Assembly (NCBI GenBank): GCA_017427775.1
Contig: JAFRSD010000043.1
Coordinates: 1-64,000 of the forward strand
Direction: 5' to 3'
DNA length: 64,000 nucleotides
Source of the DNA: Lachnospiraceae bacterium
GTDB lineage: Bacteria; Bacillota; Clostridia; Lachnospirales; Lachnospiraceae
Of the stretch, positions 61,516-64,000 are shown piece by piece. Every line of letters starts with the position of its first letter. The first letter of the stretch is position 1. The notes beneath the pieces are model-generated. The model saw only the letters and a program-made list of their open reading frames with translations, was not told the origin of the DNA and ran no database searches. A program made the translations under genes and the position numbers.

Positions 61516-61567
61516 GGTAGCAGTCGGGTAACCGAAAATAATGAATTTGTTTGGAGGATGAAAGAAT

Positions 61568-62266
61568 ATGGGTATCTTATCCAGATTCAAGGACATCATG
61601 TCCGCTAATATCAACGCTCTTCTTGATAAAGTAGAAGATCCCGAGAAGATGATCGATCAGTGTCTGCGCAACATGAACGACGACCTCGTTAAGGTAAAGC
61701 AGGAAACCGCTTCCGTTATGGCTCAGGAGAAGGCTTGCAAGCGTCAGCTTGACCAGTGCCAGAACGACATTGATAAGATGCAGAGCTACGCAGTTAAGGC
61801 TTTGACCGCAGGCAACGAGGACGATGCGAGAAGATTCCTTGCTGAGAAGGCAAGATTCACCGCAAAGCTCACCGACCTTCAGGCAAACTACGCGGTTGCT
61901 CATGATAACTCCCAGAAGATGAGAGACATGCATGACAAGCTTACGATGGACATCAAGGAACTTGAGACCCGTAAGGAAACCATTAAGGGTAAGCTTGCCG
62001 TAGCAAAGGCGCAGGAGAAGATCAACAAGATGACCTCCAGCGTATCGAGCGCGAACAACTCCATCGCAAGCTTCGAGCGTTACGAAGCTCTTGCAAACAA
62101 GAAGCTGGATAAGGCTCAGGCAGAGGCCGAGCTCAATGCTTCCAATCCTACCAACTCCATCCGTGATCTTACCGCCAAGTACGTTAACGATCCTAACGTT
62201 GATGCCGAGCTGGCAGCACTCAAGGCAAGCCTCGGCATGACCGCTGAAGTTGAGCTTCCTCAGTAA
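61568..62266 (+). CDS. pspA: PspA/IM30-family protein
   Basis: A 232-residue helical coiled-coil protein. The N-terminal amphipathic helix GILSRFKDIMSANINALLDKVEDPEKMIDQ is the PspA membrane-binding element; long helices follow (QKMRDMHDKLTMDIKELETRKETIKGKLAVAKAQEKI). PspA/Vipp1 proteins assemble on stressed membranes and stabilise them (ESCRT-III-like fold). Strong ribosome site TGGAGG. It has its own promoter and terminator, ahead of DUF4364, NfeD and SPFH genes. Confidence 0.95.
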   Translation: MGILSRFKDIMSANINALLDKVEDPEKMIDQCLRNMNDDLVKVKQETASVMAQEKACKRQLDQCQNDIDKMQSYAVKALTAGNEDDARRFLAEKARFTAKLTDLQANYAVAHDNSQKMRDMHDKLTMDIKELETRKETIKGKLAVAKAQEKINKMTSSVSSANNSIASFERYEALANKKLDKAQAEAELNASNPTNSIRDLTAKYVNDPNVDAELAALKASLGMTAEVELPQ

Positions 62267-62279
62267 TGATTGATTAAGC

Positions 62280-62314
62280 AGGGGCTGTTGTACATTGTGC
62301 AACAGCCTCTTTTT
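62280..62314 (+). terminator. Terminator after pspA
   Basis: GGGGCTGTTG and CAACAGCCTC stem with one wobble and a 9-base loop, then five T. Confidence 0.88.
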
Positions 62315-62368
62315 CAAAGGTTCTTTACCCGATTTGTCCGGGGCATCTCTTAAAAAGGAGTGGTTCCC

Positions 62369-62917
62369 ATGCAGCCCGAAGCATTAATGCTTTACAAACT
62401 GATCGTTCTTTACATGCTCAGCCGTGTGGATTTTCCGATGACCAACTCACAGATCTCGGATTTCATCACCGGCAAAGAGTATACCAATTATTTCAATGTG
62501 CAGCAGGTGCTCTCCGAACTCGTTGATGACCAGTATATCAGTCTGCAGGAGACGAAGAACAACTCGCTGTACCGGATCACCGAAAGCGGGAAGGAAACAC
62601 TGTCTCTCTTCTATCAGCACATTTCCCGCAATATCCGTGACGATATCGATATGTTCTTAACCGATCAGCAGTATACGCTTCGGGAGGAAGTATCCAACAT
62701 CGCGGATTATTACGAGGTCCGGATGAATGAATACATCTGTGAACTGAAAGTGATTGAGCGCGATACGACCGTCATTGAGATCCGCATTGTGGTTCCTTCC
62801 GAGGAGAACGCGAAGACGATCTGCTCCCGCTGGCGCCAGAAGAATGCGGACATATACGCGTACGTGATCAATGCTTTGTTAGGAGACGATCTCCCCTCGG
62901 AAACGAAGGAACAATAA
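62369..62917 (+). CDS. DUF4364 winged-helix protein
   Basis: A 182-residue protein: LYKLIVLYMLSRVDFPMTNSQISDFITGKEYTNYFNVQQVLSELVDDQYI is a winged-helix DNA-binding fold, the rest (REEVSNIADYYEVRMNEYICEL and WRQKNADIYAYVINALL) is the DUF4364 C-terminal part. It is probably a transcription regulator with no known target. ATG 62369 (MQPEALMLYKL) follows AAAAGGAG at 8 bases; a GTG three codons earlier is less likely. Confidence 0.88.
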   Translation: MQPEALMLYKLIVLYMLSRVDFPMTNSQISDFITGKEYTNYFNVQQVLSELVDDQYISLQETKNNSLYRITESGKETLSLFYQHISRNIRDDIDMFLTDQQYTLREEVSNIADYYEVRMNEYICELKVIERDTTVIEIRIVVPSEENAKTICSRWRQKNADIYAYVINALLGDDLPSETKEQ

Positions 62918-63006
62918 TCTTCTTTGGGAGTGCGGGGATCTGACACTGTAACATTTTCCGGTCGTGTGGGGATCGGATCAATCAAACGGAAAAGGAGGTA
63001 CCGTGT

Positions 63007-63435
63007 ATGTATCCGTGGTTTTGGCTCATTCTGTTCCTGGTTCTGCTTGTTGTGGAAGCCGCTACGCTCTCGCTGACCACAATCTGGTTCGCAGGCGGCG
63101 CTTTAGTCGCGTTCATCGTAAGCATGATCTTTGATAACCGTGTTCCGGAGTTCATCGTATTCGGCGCCGTATCGCTTGCCCTGCTCTTCTTCGTTCGTCC
63201 TTCCGCGCTCCGGCGTTTCAACCGCCGCCGCACGAAGACCAACGTCGAGGCCGTCATCGGCAAGACCGTGCGCGTCATTGAAGCTGTGAACAACCTTGCC
63301 GACACCGGGCGTGTGAAGCTCGACGGCATGGAATGGGCTGCCGTCTGTGTGGACGACAATATGACTTTGTCTGTGGGCGAATTTGCCGTCGTCGAAAGAG
63401 TCGAAGGCGTCAAACTCGTTATCAGAAATAAATAA
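63007..63435 (+). CDS. NfeD-family membrane protein
   Basis: A 142-residue short NfeD: two to three N-terminal membrane helices (WFWLILFLVLLVVEAATL, IWFAGGALVAFIVSMI, FIVFGAVSLALLFFV) and a C-terminal OB-fold (VIGKTVRVIEAVNNLADTGRVKLDGMEWAAVCVDD). NfeD proteins pair with SPFH/flotillin proteins in membrane microdomains; the next gene is exactly such a partner, 15 bases downstream. Ribosome site AAGGAGGT. Confidence 0.94.
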   Translation: MYPWFWLILFLVLLVVEAATLSLTTIWFAGGALVAFIVSMIFDNRVPEFIVFGAVSLALLFFVRPSALRRFNRRRTKTNVEAVIGKTVRVIEAVNNLADTGRVKLDGMEWAAVCVDDNMTLSVGEFAVVERVEGVKLVIRNK

Positions 63436-63450
63436 CGGAGGGGTTTAACT

Positions 63451-64000
63451 ATGTTGCATTTTCTTGAAACCGGCAACTCGATCGACTGGTCCAATCCGGC
63501 GATCTGGCTTGTCATTGTAGTAATTATCCTGATTATTTTCTTTGCTTCCTGCCTGAAGGTTGTACCGCAGGCCGAGGCATACATCATTGAGCGTTTCGGT
63601 GCTTACCAGCAGACCTGGAGCGTAGGTCTCCATCTGAAGTGGCCCTTCATCGAGCGTATCGCTCTTCGTGTTCTTTTGAAGGAACAGGTTGTCGACTTCC
63701 CGCCGCAGCCCGTTATCACGAAGGATAACGTTACGATGCAGATTGATACCGTCGTTTACTTCCAGATCACCGACCCGAAGCTTTTCGCATACGGCGTGCA
63801 GAACCCGATGATGGCGATTGAGAACCTGACCGCTACGACGCTTCGTAACATCATCGGTGACCTCGAACTCGATGCTACCCTTACTTCCCGTGAGATCATC
63901 AACGGCAAAATGCGCGTCTCCCTCGATGAGGCGACCGACCCTTGGGGCATCAAAGTTAACCGTGTTGAGCTGAAGAACATCATGCCTCCGAATGCTATCC
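63451..64000 (+). CDS. SPFH/stomatin-like protein (partial, runs off window)
   Basis: The first 183 residues are visible and the frame is open at the right edge. An N-terminal membrane helix (AIWLVIVVIILIIFFASC) precedes the SPFH domain: VVPQAEAYIIERFGAYQQTWSVGLHLKWPF, FPPQPVITKDNVTMQIDTVVYFQITDP, AIENLTATTLRNIIGDLELDATLTSRE and WGIKVNRVELKNIMPP. These are QmcA/stomatin hallmarks. It forms a unit with the NfeD gene. ATG 63451 has CGGAGG upstream. Confidence 0.95.
   Translation, partial: MLHFLETGNSIDWSNPAIWLVIVVIILIIFFASCLKVVPQAEAYIIERFGAYQQTWSVGLHLKWPFIERIALRVLLKEQVVDFPPQPVITKDNVTMQIDTVVYFQITDPKLFAYGVQNPMMAIENLTATTLRNIIGDLELDATLTSREIINGKMRVSLDEATDPWGIKVNRVELKNIMPPNAI

Overview
The window looks like chromosomal DNA from an anaerobic, low-to-mid-GC Firmicute, most likely a Lachnospiraceae-type Clostridium. 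The evidence is strong AGGAGG-type ribosome sites, sigma-A promoters with near-perfect 17-bp spacing, a T-box leader, pta-ackA, Firmicute-typical families (DUF6465, DUF4364, DUF937, DUF4037, VanZ, GtrA) and many Thr/Pro-linker surface lipoproteins. Most genes lie on the minus strand. GC is in the mid-50s by eye for core genes and about 40% in two stretches (1-900 and about 28-31.6 kb), which may be acquired.

Layout. 0-0.9 kb: a BRO-type protein cut by the left edge and a small HTH regulator with a perfect palindromic operator. 1-6.4 kb: purine branch point (guaA, purB and an in-frame purA-purC fusion). 6.5-11.5 kb: intracellular GH43 glycosidase, rlmI-like methyltransferase, GtrA, Nudix, anchored TP-linker protein. 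11.6-16.3 kb: U32 peptidase-family protein, zapA, ruvB, ruvA. 16.4-22.4 kb: exonuclease-like protein, DUF4037/TPR pair, and rpmF between two YD-repeat surface proteins. 22.5-24.8 kb: pta-ackA. 24.9-31.6 kb: an AT-rich operon of two paralogous solute-binding-like lipoproteins, a propeller-like lipoprotein and an ABC-2 exporter. 31.7-37.6 kb: SleB-like hydrolase, mscL with a zinc ribbon, ilvN, a glycosyltransferase, a histone-like Lys-rich protein, VanZ and a lipoprotein. 37.7-39.9 kb: a T-box controlling a phenylacetate-CoA ligase and a double-ACT protein. 40-45.6 kb: membrane protein, extracytoplasmic PPIase, and a C4-acid module (malic enzyme, fumarase, a lactate/malate dehydrogenase carrying the malate-type Arg). 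45.8-53.5 kb: a doubly membrane-anchored PIG-L deacetylase, membrane proteins, DUF937, tRNA-Gly, a flavoprotein and a GlsB-type protein. 53.5-59.6 kb: the F1Fo ATP synthase operon, where only the delta C-terminal domain is recognisable and it is fused to the N-terminus of alpha. 59.7-64 kb: anchored protein, methyltransferase, then PspA, DUF4364, NfeD and a partial SPFH protein, a membrane-stress group.

Most notable are the two enzyme fusions. PurA-PurC joins the two enzymes that attach aspartate to make the two PurB substrates, next to purB. The delta-CTD/alpha fusion changes peripheral-stalk architecture and has no alternative ATG, GTG or TTG start for a free alpha subunit. A third signal is an octamer, GGAAAATG, found by eye 21 times on the plus strand and 5 times on the minus strand, in all three reading frames and between genes. 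All counts and alignments here were done by eye.
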